NCBI RefSeq assembly: GCF_050947875.1
Contig: NC_134569.1
Span: 38,353,777-38,417,776, forward strand
DNA: 64,000 nucleotides
Source of the DNA: Dermacentor variabilis
Taxonomy: Eukaryota; Arthropoda; Arachnida; Ixodida; Ixodidae
Direction: 5' to 3'
Of the stretch, positions 10,576 to 21,486 are shown in pieces; the stretch's first letter is position 1; every line of letters begins with the position of its first letter. Under the pieces are notes generated by a model. It had not been told where the DNA came from. It saw only the letters and a program-made list of their open reading frames with translations, and did no database searches. The translations under genes were made by a program, and so were the position numbers.

Positions 10576-10835
10576 AGAACCCGCCGTGGCGGCGTAGTGG
10601 CTTTGCGCCGCTAAGCCCCGAGGGCACAGTACCTAACACCAACTGCAGCGGCCGCATTTAGATACGAGACAAATGCAAAAAAAAAGAAAAAAGACAGCCT
10701 TGTACGGTGCATTGGGTGCACGTTACAGAACCCATGCCAAGTGGTCTAATTAACCCGGAGTTCCCCGCTAAGGAGTTAAAACGAGGATGTTAATATCGTG
10801 GTTCTGGCACGTGAAACCAAAGAACTTATTTTTTT
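10576..10835 (+). mobile_element. tRNA-derived SINE, divergent copy
   Basis: A plus-strand copy starting 'cccgccgtggcggcgtagtg' (A-box-like head). It continues with 'gcggccgcattta', 'gtgcacgttacagaaccc', 'caagtggtct', 'ccggagttccc' and finally 'ggttctggcacgtgaaacc'. These follow the same order as the reverse complement of 19447-19690. An A-rich insertion at about 10675-10692 interrupts the body. Confidence 0.7.
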
Positions 10836-11067
10836 AACGTTGCGCGTAAACAGGATTCTCGCGGCGGCGATGACAGAGGCTACGCCTCCAAGGTTGTTGT
10901 GCATTAATATTGTTTTTTTTTTCGCATTGAAGCCTTTGCTTTTTGTTTTGGGGGAGGGGGGCGAATCGCATGCCTTGTGTATACCTTCGCACCACCAAGA
11001 GATGCGCATCAATTAGGCTGTCTTTCATCAAGACCACTGAAAATGAATGCCCTTATTGAAACCCCTG

Positions 11068-11106
11068 ATATATATACATGCATATATATATATATATATA
11101 TATATA
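11068..11106. repeat. (TA)n microsatellite
   Basis: Alternating TA with a short 'catgca' interruption. Confidence 0.9.
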
Positions 11107-11199
11107 CGAGGTGACCATTTCCAAGTTATGGAATTTTTAAAACACAGCATGTTGCAGATAACATAATTCTTGTCCTTGAGCTGGAATGTTCAGAACGGT

Positions 11200-12388
11200 G
11201 TGCATTATTTCAGTTTCAGTTTATTATTCGTTCATAACAATTGGTCATACGAAATGATTTACAGGCAAGGGTACCATAGTCAGAGACTGCACCGGGACCT
11301 ATGGATTAGAAGTTATACAAAAAATAAAGCGGAATACAGAGCAGAGAAACAAAATATGGAACAAGCAAAAAGTAAGGAAGAAACTGAGTGATGACATACA
11401 TAAAACCAAAGGAAGAGGAAACATGTACAATCAATGCTAATTACACAGCTACGAATTCGCAAAGTAGCATTACACAAAATTATTCACACAGCAAATAATT
11501 CTTGAGTTCTTATTTAAACTTGCACAAGGTAGATGGCAACTTAATGACACCATGGCAGACTATTCCAAAGTTAAAGCGCACAAAAAGTGGTAGCCATCTT
11601 AACGTAATGAGTATGACATAAAGGCAACTGGTAATTTCTGTGTGCTGCAAACCTTGTGTTACTAGGATAAAAAAGAAGACCAGAACTAACGAAGTTTTAA
11701 CAAACTTGTTGAGTTAGTCATTTAAAAAATAATATTGCCGAATGATAGTTAATCAAATCAGTAACTTGAAGAATGCAGTTTGTGCGTAGTTTTGAGGAGG
11801 CGTCAAATGAAAAATAGCTTCGCATTATAATGCCAACAGCCTGAATTTGAATGTGCTGAATAGAGGAAAGCAGACAATGATAAATATTACCCCATGAAAC
11901 AATACCGTAAATTATACGGCTATGAATGAAAGCTATGTATAACGATAATAATACTTTTTGGGGGGAAATACGCGTGATTTGAGTAGTGCTCTAACGACAA
12001 TTGCTGTTTTTGTTTGATGTATACAACGTGGTTAGTAAATTTAAGCTGGGTATCTAATCTGATGCCGAGGAAAGAAACACGTGGAGGCAGGAATGTCATG
12101 CCCATTGAGGGTTATGGTCGGAGACCAGGGTAAATGTATCTGCGATGACTTAAATATCATGAATTGTGTTTTCCTAGGGTTTATGATTAGAAAATTGGCG
12201 TTACAACAATCAGTAATTTTAGGCAGATCACTGTTTAGTTTCAAAGTTAGCGAAAGCAATTGTTTATCTGAGAGGGCAACAATCGTATCGTCTGCGTATA
12301 AAGTAGATTGTCTACAATTAAGCCAGTCAGGTGAATCATTCATATATATGCAAAGTAATAGTGGACCTATAATCGAGCCCTGAGGCAT
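11200..12388 (-). pseudogene. 5'-truncated LINE, RT fragment and 3' tail
   Basis: On the minus strand from 12388 to 12041 the frame gives the RT signature 'MPQGSIIGPLLLCIYMND'. About 27 residues later comes 'LYADDTIVAL', the catalytic YADD box. At 12105-12000 'VSFLGIRLDTQLKFTNHV' is the RT-tail motif in another frame. The remainder toward 11200 has stops and looks like 3' untranslated sequence; 'tttcagtttcagtttatta' at 11207 is a plausible 3' terminus. The start of RT and the endonuclease are missing. The glycine of the usual GVPQG box cannot be checked because the copy begins there. Confidence 0.7.
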
Positions 12389-12489
12389 TCGACATTGTTA
12401 ATGAAGTTAAAAGATAACTATATGGTGGCAAGATAGTCCGAAACGTTGAAGCTACATGTCGTGCTACTTATTGCACAACTTCCCGGCAC

Positions 12490-14990
12490 ACTGAGTTAAA
12501 CATTCTGTGGATCCACTGTCGTAGCACTGTGAGCAAAATTGACGCCCTCGCCAGCCTTGTCCTTTCTGCAAAGCCTCATGTAGTGATCGGAACTGAATCG
12601 TCGCTTGACGAAACAATGAACAACAGTGAAGTTTTCCCGGCTGCTTTTACTATTTACAGTCGAGACCGTGACATGCAGGGTGGTGGTGTATCCCTTTTAG
12701 TTGACAAATTCATCCCAAGTGTTCCAATAGAGAGTACCAATATTGACTGTGAAACTGTGTGATGCCGAGTGAGGCTGCATGATTCCACACATATTGCATT
12801 TGGTGCGTATCACCGTAGCCCTAGCTGTATTAGTCCAGCTACTTTTATTTCACTCTCTCGTACCCTCCAAAGCCAGACGACCGATTTCATACTTGGTGAT
12901 GATTTTAACATGCCTTCCGTGCGTTGGGTAGGCAGGTCCCCAGTATTGTCCTCTTGTTGCGCACTCTCATTTGAATTCAGTGACATGATGACTGCCCACG
13001 GTCTTCATCAGTTTGTAGACTTCCATACAAGACGAAGTGGTGAGAGCGCTTCTGTACTTGACCTGATTTTCTCTAACTCTGGTGGGTTGGTGGAATCTGT
13101 ACCGCCTGTTCCTGGGATTAGCGACCATGAAGCCGTCTTGGCACAGATTTCATGCCTACGATTTTATCCGAATAAATGCCTGTTCCTGGGATTAGCGACC
13201 ATGAAGCCGTCTTGGCACAGATTTCATGCCTACGATTTTATCCGAATAAAGCCCCACCACGCAAAGTGTTCTTTTTCGAAAAGGTTATTATAGTTTAATT
13301 ACGCACTGCCTGGAAGGTTTCTACGAAGAGTTTCTAGATTGTACCAATACTTCCAACATTAATGAGCTATGGGACTTACTTAAAAACAAACTGCTCTCTT
13401 TGATTGACAAATACGTACCATCAAAAATATTATCGAGTAAACAAAGACGGAGCAAGCCATCGTTGACTACTGGAATCAAGTGTTTGCTAAATCAAAGAGG
13501 TCACCTTTTCCGCCGATACATTTACTAAGAAGATGACGGTATGTATAGGCACTTAGACTAGTGAGGCAAAAAGGTCAAACTAAAGATAAAAAATTCCAAA
13601 GATGATTTCAATGCCTTGTTAGTGAAAAACGGAAGCATAACCCTAAAGAAATATGGAAATATGTCAAAGCCACTGGCAAAGAAGAAAGCTCCATTCCTAC
13701 GATCTTGACGGTTCAAGGCCAAATACCTGACGATTCAGAAAAGGCTGCTCACTTTAACAGCTACTTTCAATTCGTGTTTTCTGCCCCTACCGGTTGCCCT
13801 ATAGCTGGTGCGATCCCGCACAGCCTAGACACCATGCCAGACATAATTATCTCCTACGAACGTGTCCTGAAGCTTCTACAGGAACTAAAAACTAATACAG
13901 CTACTGGCCCTGACAATATTCCATGTCACGTGCTTAAAATGTGTGCCCCAGTTATCGCCAAATTTCTAGTTTTACTGTTCAGCGTATCAGTATCCTCCAG
14001 TGCTTTACCATGTGAATGGAAAACGGTGAACGTTGCGCCTGCACATAAAAATGGTCCTCGATGCCGAGTTGAAAATTACAGGCCAACATCTTTAACCAGC
14101 GTGTGCTGCAAATCATTGGAGGACAATCTCTACTCTTTTATATTTCGTTATTTGCAGGATCACCAATTTTTTGTCAGTTATCAGCATGGCTTCGGAGCTG
14201 GCTTGTCATGTGTGACCCAATTTGTTGAATTTTTACATGATATTTTCTGATCTTTTGACAACGGTAAACAGGTTGATTGCCTATTGCTCGACTTTCAAAG
14301 AGCGTTTGACACGGTATCACATTCATTGCTGTTGTTTACGCTTGCTTGCTTAGGCTCGCCGAGTAATATCTTACACTGGATAAAAGGCTACCTTCATGGC
14401 CGCACTCAAGAAGTCGTCATCAACGGCACACAATCACACTCCGTAACTGTAACATCTGGCGTGCCGCAGGGATCCGTCCTCGGCCCACTTTTGTTTTTAA
14501 TCTTTATAAATGATATTGGCTCAGGCGAGAGATCAAAAATTCGTCTATATGCAGATGATTGCGTACTGTATCGGGATTATTGTATGGTGCAGCAAATGGA
14601 ATATGACTGTAAATCCTAAAAAATGCTGCCACATTAGCTTTAGTAGAGAAAAAGGTAAAAATATTCAGTAACTACTTTTTACATAACCATGAAATAGCCA
14701 CATATAAGGATGTTAAATACTTAGGTGTGTATTTCTCCTATAATCTAACCTGGAACAAGCATGTCGAATATATTGCTTTGAAGGCTGGTCGCTTTTCAAA
14801 CTTTATTAAAGGAAATGTTCGCAGTGTGCCTAGTAAGGTGAAAGAAATTCTGTGTACCTCCAACGTACGCTCAATATTAAAGTACGGAGTAACAGTGTGG
14901 GATTCACCCAATAAAATGCTAATAAACTTGAAGCGACACGAAACCATGCGGTGCTAGGCTGGGACTCCCTGGATCGTCGTCGTGCGTCTT
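12490..14990 (+). pseudogene. LINE ORF2: AP endonuclease plus reverse transcriptase (CR1/Jockey-like)
   Basis: The endonuclease opens near 12490 ('LNILWIHCRSTVSKID') and shows 'VVIGTESSLDE' (catalytic glutamate), 'FILGDDFNMPSVRW', 'SVLDLIFSN' and 'GISDHEAVL' (catalytic histidine). RT follows at 13705-14957 with 'ATGPDNIPCHVLK', 'YRPTSLTSV', 'LDFQRAFDTVSHSLL', 'TSGVPQGSVLGPLLF' and 'LYADDCVLY'. 'KYLGVYFSYNLTW' and 'SNVRSILKYGVTVWD' mark the tail. There is no RNase H. Stops at 12760 and 14248, frame changes and a 74-bp tandem duplication in the endonuclease inactivate it. The block order and the GVPQGSVLGPLLF box fit CR1/Jockey-type LINEs; the clade is not certain. Confidence 0.8.
13104..13250 (+). 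repeat. 74-bp tandem duplication in the LINE endonuclease
   Basis: The segment from 'gcctgttcctgggattagcg' to 'ttatccgaataaa' occurs at 13104-13177 and again at 13178-13250, essentially identical. 74 is not a multiple of three, so the duplication shifts the frame. Near-identity suggests it is much younger than the decay around it. Confidence 0.9.
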
Positions 14991-15079
14991 TCCGAATAAA
15001 TCTCTTAAACATGTCTCACGATGACACCAATGTCTTCTTTTCCGGTCGCAACCTTAGCTTGCTTGAACATCGACCTGGC

Positions 15080-15657
15080 TCAATACCTGGCTCAATGAAC
15101 TGCGGACATGGTTTGATGCCAATAAGCTTGAACTAAACATTAAAAAAACTAAATTTGTGCTTTTCCGCGCTAAAAATAAGCCTCTTGATCAGAATATCCG
15201 ACTATACTTTAATAACACTGAAATTGAGCAGGTGAATTCTCATAAGTTTCTAGGAGTTCGTTTCCGCAGTGACTTGGGCTGTACCTATCACGTCAACAGT
15301 CGGGGGATACAAATACCAAGATGAATTGGGATAATTCAAGGACTTCGTTATCTTCTTCCATTCCACGTAAAAAAAACAGTTATATTTTTCTCTTATTCAT
15401 TCTCATATTGCGTATAGTCTCTTAGTGTGGGGAACATGTGATAAAACTACTCGGATAGGTTGTTCTCTCTACAAAAAAGAGCCTTGCGCACTTTGTGTAG
15501 ATATCCTGTTAGTAGTAGTGGCATGTTTACCTCTTGTAAGATGTTACCGTTTTTTTTTCTATGCTACAAGCACTACGCACTTATAGGTCTCGCACCATAT
15601 TACGCGTGGCATGAATGCATTAACGTTTCTATTTTGCAGTTTGAACACACGGGGTAA
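15080..15657 (+). pseudogene. Second LINE fragment, RT C-terminal part
   Basis: The frame from about 15080 reads 'WLNELRTWFDANKLELNIKK' and then 'TKFVLFRAKNKP' and 'VNSHKFLGVRF', the thumb region that follows the YADD box. At 15460-15657 'LQKRALRTLCRYPVSSS' is a typical LINE tail. It restarts a region upstream of where the previous element ended, so it is a separate 5'-truncated insertion rather than a continuation. Confidence 0.65.
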
Positions 15658-18600
15658 TTAAAACTTCGTTGTTCTTTTATGGTCACTCGTCGCAACACTC
15701 AGCCCTACGGGAAAGAGAGAGAAAGATAGAAGTCTAAAGATATGAAAGGCAGAGAAGTCGCCTGAAGTACATTTTCTAGCCATCTACTTTTTTTTTTTGC
15801 GGTAAGAGAAAATACAAGGAAATAGGAGGATGGTGGGTGACGATGACGACAGAAGGAGGACGCAAAATACGTAACGCCCAAGTCTACTGAAAGCCTATTT
15901 AGTCCAGACCTTTATTTTTTCAAATGTGAAGTAAGGCATAGATGGGCCTGAAAAGTAGATTTACCGTCGCGCAAAGGGTCCGATGTAACGTCCTTTGTTG
16001 CCGAGGCTGTAGAAGCGCGCATGGTCTTGAATCAGCTTCTGTCGCTTTTCTACACACAGAAACAAAGAATTTAAGCGAATCCAGCAATAAGCAAAACGCG
16101 AGATAGGTAGCTGGAGGAAGAAATAAACCTCTTTTCTACGAACGGGAAGTGCCACTTCCAAAAATGAAGACGCCTAGGACTTCTTTACGAAAGGCGGTTG
16201 CTACTCGCAGCTATTCACTGCAGTCGATATACGCGAAACTATGCTTGACTTCCTGAGAATATTGCAGCACCGGCTATCGCGTCACTTCCTTGCTTTATAG
16301 GCAAAACAGCAATTGGTTTTGTGTTTTATCGCTAAAAGAACAGTGTTTATTTAATTAACGGTTAAATGTGTAGTGGCGCCAGCTGTAGCGCAACAGTGTG
16401 GAATGCACTAAAAGCTGTGCCTCCGGCGAACGTTACACCATTGTGCGTGTACACGCAAATCTAGGACGTAAGAGCAAACGCCGTGTGCTAGCTTTAACAA
16501 TATCTCGTCACTGCTACACGATGAACGTAACTCTAGCTCTAGGACAAGATTTAAGGGAAAGGGTAGCTCGGAGCCAACACCTATTGGTCAATTCAAGTAA
16601 ATGGAGGAGGGGTCTAGACTTTTACGGAGAGGTTGGGACAGCAACCAAAAATGATTTAAAATAGTTTTTAATGTTTCGTCTGCTCCACGGGAGCTTTGTT
16701 CACAGATTTGTGCAGAAGGTTCTCGCTGGGAAGACGAAACGTTAAAAACAAATTTAAATCAGTCTTCTTTCTTTTTTTGGTCGGGGGAGTTGGTGTCAGA
16801 CCCCTGCTTTAAAGATACAGCATACCGACCAAACGGGCTTCCGTTGCATACTCGACTTCATTCAGATGTAAAGTTCTGTCTTAAAAAATTGGAGTACACG
16901 TAAGCTTCGCCATTCAGAGTGGAACGCGATAGCATTCAAAGATCCATGACTGCTCCTCACGCTTCCCGGCGAGTGGGGCGTATGTAACCGTATTGTTTAC
17001 GGGAAACGCTAGCCGCGAGCGCTAGGCACGAAGGCGGGCTTTCTGGTAGAAACGCGGGCTCTTGCGCGGGCCGCGATGCGACGGAGGCGAGCGCCTCCGT
17101 GAGGTGTTGTAAGGAACTGGGCACGCCGCTCCGTGGCCCCCCATAGACACGCGCGCACTGGCGCGCGCAAATGGCGGACGCCGCGTTTGGTTTGTGAATG
17201 GTAGAAACACTGGAAAAGCCGTTTCTTTGAGTCTTTGCGTAACAGAATTAGGCTTTCTGGTATAGTCAAATTACACTCCCATAGCTATCATATCTGCAGG
17301 TGGTGTGTTGGTCATAGTTTACGATTTTTCCACCTATTTTAGCTAGAGAAAACCAATTAGTTCAATAAATTCCTTGCATCACATGGAGGGCGTGGGTACG
17401 GGTGGTTCGAAAACTACGTCCGACGTCGGATTATCTGCAGCACGGGCTCCTTAAGAGTGATGCTTTAACTAGGCTGCTCCTATCTAAATACATGCAAAAG
17501 GAGAAGTCACTTTTCTCGGCCTCCACTGCGCCATATTTGGCGAGGTTTGCTGCATTTAAAAGAAAAGCTGGTTTGTTTCAAATTCCTGATTTAGTTTTTA
17601 TCAAAATGTGGCAAAAATCAAATATTTTCAGGAAACGAAACGATCAAGTTTAGAACTCTGTAACTCAGCAATGAAAAATGATAGCAGAATTTTGTGAATT
17701 GCATCTAATAGTACATCTAAAGCGGACAAAATCCTTATGTTAGGCATGATACCAAAAAAATTTAGTAACATGGAAATACAGCTTTTGCGGAATCCTTGTA
17801 CACGACGTAATAAATTCACGTAAGATATAAACCGATGCACCAAATTTGTGCCCTTTGGATGAGTTAGTGGATAACGTTTACAGAACAGCGATGTCTATTC
17901 TTGATGCGGAGCTATTAATTTGTAAACTTCGTGCTCCTACTTTTTCTTAAATTTTTGAATTTTTGAATATCTATAGCGAAATTCGGCTCTACATGAAAAT
18001 TCCATTTCCAACAGCCACTAGAATTTAACTTTCTCTCTCAAATGCAAGAAATTTCATTAGAATCCATGGAGGGAGGGAATATCTCAGAAAAACGCTTTTG
18101 CATTTTACATGTATGGGAATACGCCGCGTCGGAGTTGGGCCCGAGCTAAAGCTTCCTCTTGACGCTATCGCGTTAAAATGCCACACACTCTGTCAAAATT
18201 GGCTTAGTGGCGGCCTATAGAAACATTGTATACTGTCCCATGTATTTAGATAGAAGTTTGCGAGCTAAAGATTCCATCTAACAGCTTCGCTCAGTATGTC
18301 AACACTTGACACTGATCCGTTGCGCAAGTACTGATCCCAACAAGATCCGACGTTCACCGTCACCTGCAGTCGACATTCGTATCTTTCACGGAAGCTCACA
18401 TAAGTCTTTAACGTTTTCGCAAGCGTTTCAACCTGTCACCAACAGAGACTGTGACAATGCGACAATGGCGCACTCCGAAACTCTGGATAAGCGCCACATA
18501 CGCACCTTTCTTTGTTGTTCGTAGCCTTCACACAAAAAATGACAATGAACAAATAAACACATCGGTGCTGTGAATTTTTTTTCTTTTTCGCTGTTTCACT

Positions 18601-19446
18601 TAAGGCATTAAGGGTCGGTCCTATTAAAAACATGGTCGGTTTCAAGGTCGGTTGGTCCGGGAAGAAAGCTCATAGCCCACAACGAGGGACAAGCCGTGAA
18701 TCGGGAGGTTTAATATGCGAGGTTGTGAAAAATAGATTGGAAAGAATATAGCAACGACGAATACAAAAACCACTTGGACACTGGTCAGCGAGTCATCTGC
18801 AGTATACAGGAAGTGAGATCAGTGTTTGCGATAGGTAGTCCTGCAGAGCGTTGCATAAAGTAACGCACTTATGAGGCACACTGTTCACTGGACTTATAAC
18901 TGAGTTTGTGTTTTTGGACCTAGTTTCCATGTTAGTACATTGAGTGTTTTTGCAGCAACTGATAAAGACAGCGAAGAGTGCATGGCGTATGAAGAAGCGG
19001 CGCAGACAGATATTAGACGTCGAGTGAAGCCTTCTCCCGTGCTGGACTGTTATCATTGCCTTCATGTCACGTTTTATTACAATTTAGTGCTTTATTTTTT
19101 GCAGTAGCACACAGAGAAATTGAGTTGCCGATGCACGTTTATTTTACTCTCTCCACAATAACAGAAACGGCACAGAAACAACAGGGATAAAGGGCACACA
19201 TTAAATCTGTCATATTGTTCCTATATATTCTTATTCCTGTGTATGTTTAAGGGTTTCACCGTGAGTATCTTCATGTTTGTTTTTTTACTGCGCGTTCTGT
19301 TTTACATAATTAATACGTATACGTGATGCGCCGAACATACAGTAAATTTTTTATCATTATTTTCCTCGAGAGAGAGGAACAAGCGCTACATTCGACGAGG
19401 CACGGCGTTGAGGATTCCTCCGTTGAGGATTCAGAGGATAAAAACA
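15658..19446. other. Unassigned repeat-like DNA, no gene recognised
   Basis: About 3.8 kb without a credible coding region. Local features are an inverted repeat at 16653-16760, a small GC-rich hairpin at 17081-17100 ('acggaggcg' and 'cgcctccgt'), and long AT-rich tracts at 17600-18100. No second copies of these parts were found in the window, so I cannot assign them to an element. Confidence 0.4.
16653..16760. repeat. Imperfect inverted repeat around a 50-nt centre
   Basis: Left arm 16653-16681 ('gatttaaaatag', 'ttaatgtttcgtct') and right arm 16732-16760 ('agacgaaacgttaa', 'aatttaaatc') are reverse complements over about 29 bases with three mismatches. It may be the end of a foldback or Penelope-like element, but no coding sequence supports that. 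Confidence 0.7.
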
Positions 19447-19690
19447 AAATAATAATAATATTTGGGGTTTTACGTGCCAAAACCACTTTCTGATTATGAG
19501 GCACGCCGTAGTGGAGGACTCCGGAAATTTTGACCACCTGGGGTTCTTTAACGTGCACCTAAATCTAAGCACACGGGTGTTTTCTCATTTCGCCCCCATC
19601 GAAGTGCGGCCGCCGTGGCCGGGATTCGATCCCGCGACCTCGTGCTCAGGAGCCCAACACCATAGCCACTGAGCAACCACGGCGGGTTAA
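19447..19690 (-). mobile_element. tRNA-derived SINE, best-preserved copy
   Basis: Read from 19690 down, the element starts 'cccgccgtggttgctcagtg' with an A-box-like block. About 40 bases later comes 'gggatcgaatcccg', a B-box-like block, so the first ~75 bases mimic a tRNA gene. A ~150-base body follows and the element ends in (ATT)n at 19449-19462. It is an RNA polymerase III-type retroposon depending on a LINE in trans. It resembles SINEs known from ixodid ticks; that is recall and was not searched. It has no intact tRNA fold with CCA-proximal stem, so it is not a tRNA gene. Confidence 0.85.
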
Positions 19691-20133
19691 AAACAGAATA
19701 ATAAGGGCTACAAAATGTATATACTTATTCGGTAGCGGCGTCAATCTACCTTGTGGTTATGAGCCATGTTTAAATACAGCAATAACACAGACGTCACTGA
19801 AGTCTCCGTTGCGATGTTATCTTTATTTGTTTCAGCTCGGTTTTCCTCCATTTATTTGCATTAGCGATATTGTCACGAGCTCTGTCATGAACCACGGCTG
19901 CCGCGCAGACAACCAGGGGTAAGAAAGAAGAGAACGACGTTGGCCAAGTTGCCTCGGTACCAGAGGCTGCCTGACGTGCCTACACTGACGCGGCCTGGTT
20001 CCTGAGCTCCCGAACACTGGTTCTGGTCAGGTAGCTGGTGGTTTTCTTTTAATCTGTGTCTTTTACGTATTTGTTTTTCACCTTTTCTTTCAATATCTGC
20101 TAACCTTCCAGAGTAATTTCCTGTTTCTTTGCA
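19691..20133. other. Probable 5' untranslated region of the I-type LINE
   Basis: The sequence from about 19870 to 20133 precedes ORF1 without a recognisable coding motif. The exact 5' end of the element cannot be set from one copy. Confidence 0.35.
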
Positions 20134-21480
20134 ATGTCACTCTCATCGCCAGGCCAGCAGGCTTTCTCCTGGTCAGCTTCTGTTCCTAACTCTGATTTGC
20201 CGGTGCAGCTTTTCTTACGCAGTGGGACGAGCAGCGTCCCTGTGGCTTTGGTTCTGAGTGATGGCGGTGTGATTCGCATGAAGAATCCCAAAGCAATTCA
20301 AACTGAACTCCGGATGGCCTCAGCCAATTTTCAACAAATCACCGAGGTTCGACAGTTCGGCCGAGGGGGGATTTTTTGCTGCTCGTCAGACCACGCTTGT
20401 GTTCAAGATTTACTGAGGTGCGATGTTTTCGCGACACATCCGGTGAGCAGTTTCATTCCTCATCACCTTGCATGTACCAAAGGCCTAGTTCGCGGTGTCC
20501 ACATAAGTCTACGTCCAGCAGAAATTTTGGAAATGTTTTCAGCGGCAGGCGTGATCTCTGTGTATCGTTGCAGCCGTGTCGTTGATAATAAGCGCATGCC
20601 AACTGAAACAGTCATTGCTACTTTCGCTGGAATGAACCGCCCATCGGAAATCAAGGCATGGCCACGCATATACCGAGTTCAGCCTCTATCACCTCGCGTC
20701 CTTCAGTGTCTAAAGTGCTGGCGGTTCGGGCACTCCATAAAAGGCTGCAGATCCAACACACGATGCCGAATTTGTGGATAAGGCCATAACTCAAATGACT
20801 GTTCTTCCCGAAATGAGTCCTGTTGCCTTTGCAGTGGTCCCCACCCCGCAGATGAGCCTAATTGCTCTGCAAGGTCAAAAGAAGTTCAACTCCTTGAAAT
20901 AATTGATAGACGTCGATGCTCTCGTCGTGAGGCCATTGGAGAAATTCAGAGTAGGACTCAGGGGTATGCGGGTATAACGGCCCGTCAAACGATGTGTATG
21001 GAAAACTCGATCTCCGAGGTTGTGGCAGCTTCCGCAGAAAAGGCGCTGGAGAAAGCAATGGAGCGCATCATGACAAATTTCACCGACTCCCTTGTACAGG
21101 TGCTGTCCTCACAACTAGCTCCGTGGCTTCAACTAACTAATAAAGCCAATATTGAGGATCCGGTGTCAGATCTACCGCGGAGTCCACCAATTGAAATATC
21201 TACCGCGCAGACATCCACAAATAACGAGCCATCAAAGCCATCAACTTCTATGAAAATCGACCAAATCTGTCTTTCTGACACAGATGGAATGGAAAATCAA
21301 GACGTAGATATGGACCCCCGATCTCTTAAACGAACAAGGTCACCGACAGAGAAAAAACCTAGCTCTCCTACCAAGTCCAAGGCAAAAAAGTGCGATAGAG
21401 AGATTCCTACTAAGAAGGACTTCTTAAAGGAGAGCGTTTTAGACCAAACAGTTTCTACTGCTCGGATTTATTCACCATAG
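20134..21480 (+). pseudogene. I-type LINE ORF1, nucleic-acid-binding protein with zinc knuckles
   Basis: The frame starts at the ATG at 20134 and would run 448 codons to the stop at 21478 except for one in-frame TAA at 20779. The middle holds a zinc-knuckle cluster: 'CLKCWRFGHSIKGC' (about residues 188-201), 'CRICG' with 'GHNSNDC' interrupted by the stop, and 'CCLCSGPHPADEPNC'. After it comes a helical segment ('EKALEKAMERIM') and a lysine-, serine- and proline-rich tail ending near 21479. Proteins of this kind coat LINE RNA and act as nucleic-acid chaperones in the ribonucleoprotein. The stop lies in the second knuckle, so the product would lose one and a half knuckles and the whole tail. 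Confidence 0.8.
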
Positions 21481-21486
21481 GAACTC

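Noticed and set aside
19600..19690. tRNA gene
   Set aside because: A- and B-box-like blocks are present, but they form the head of a SINE and no intact acceptor stem is visible.
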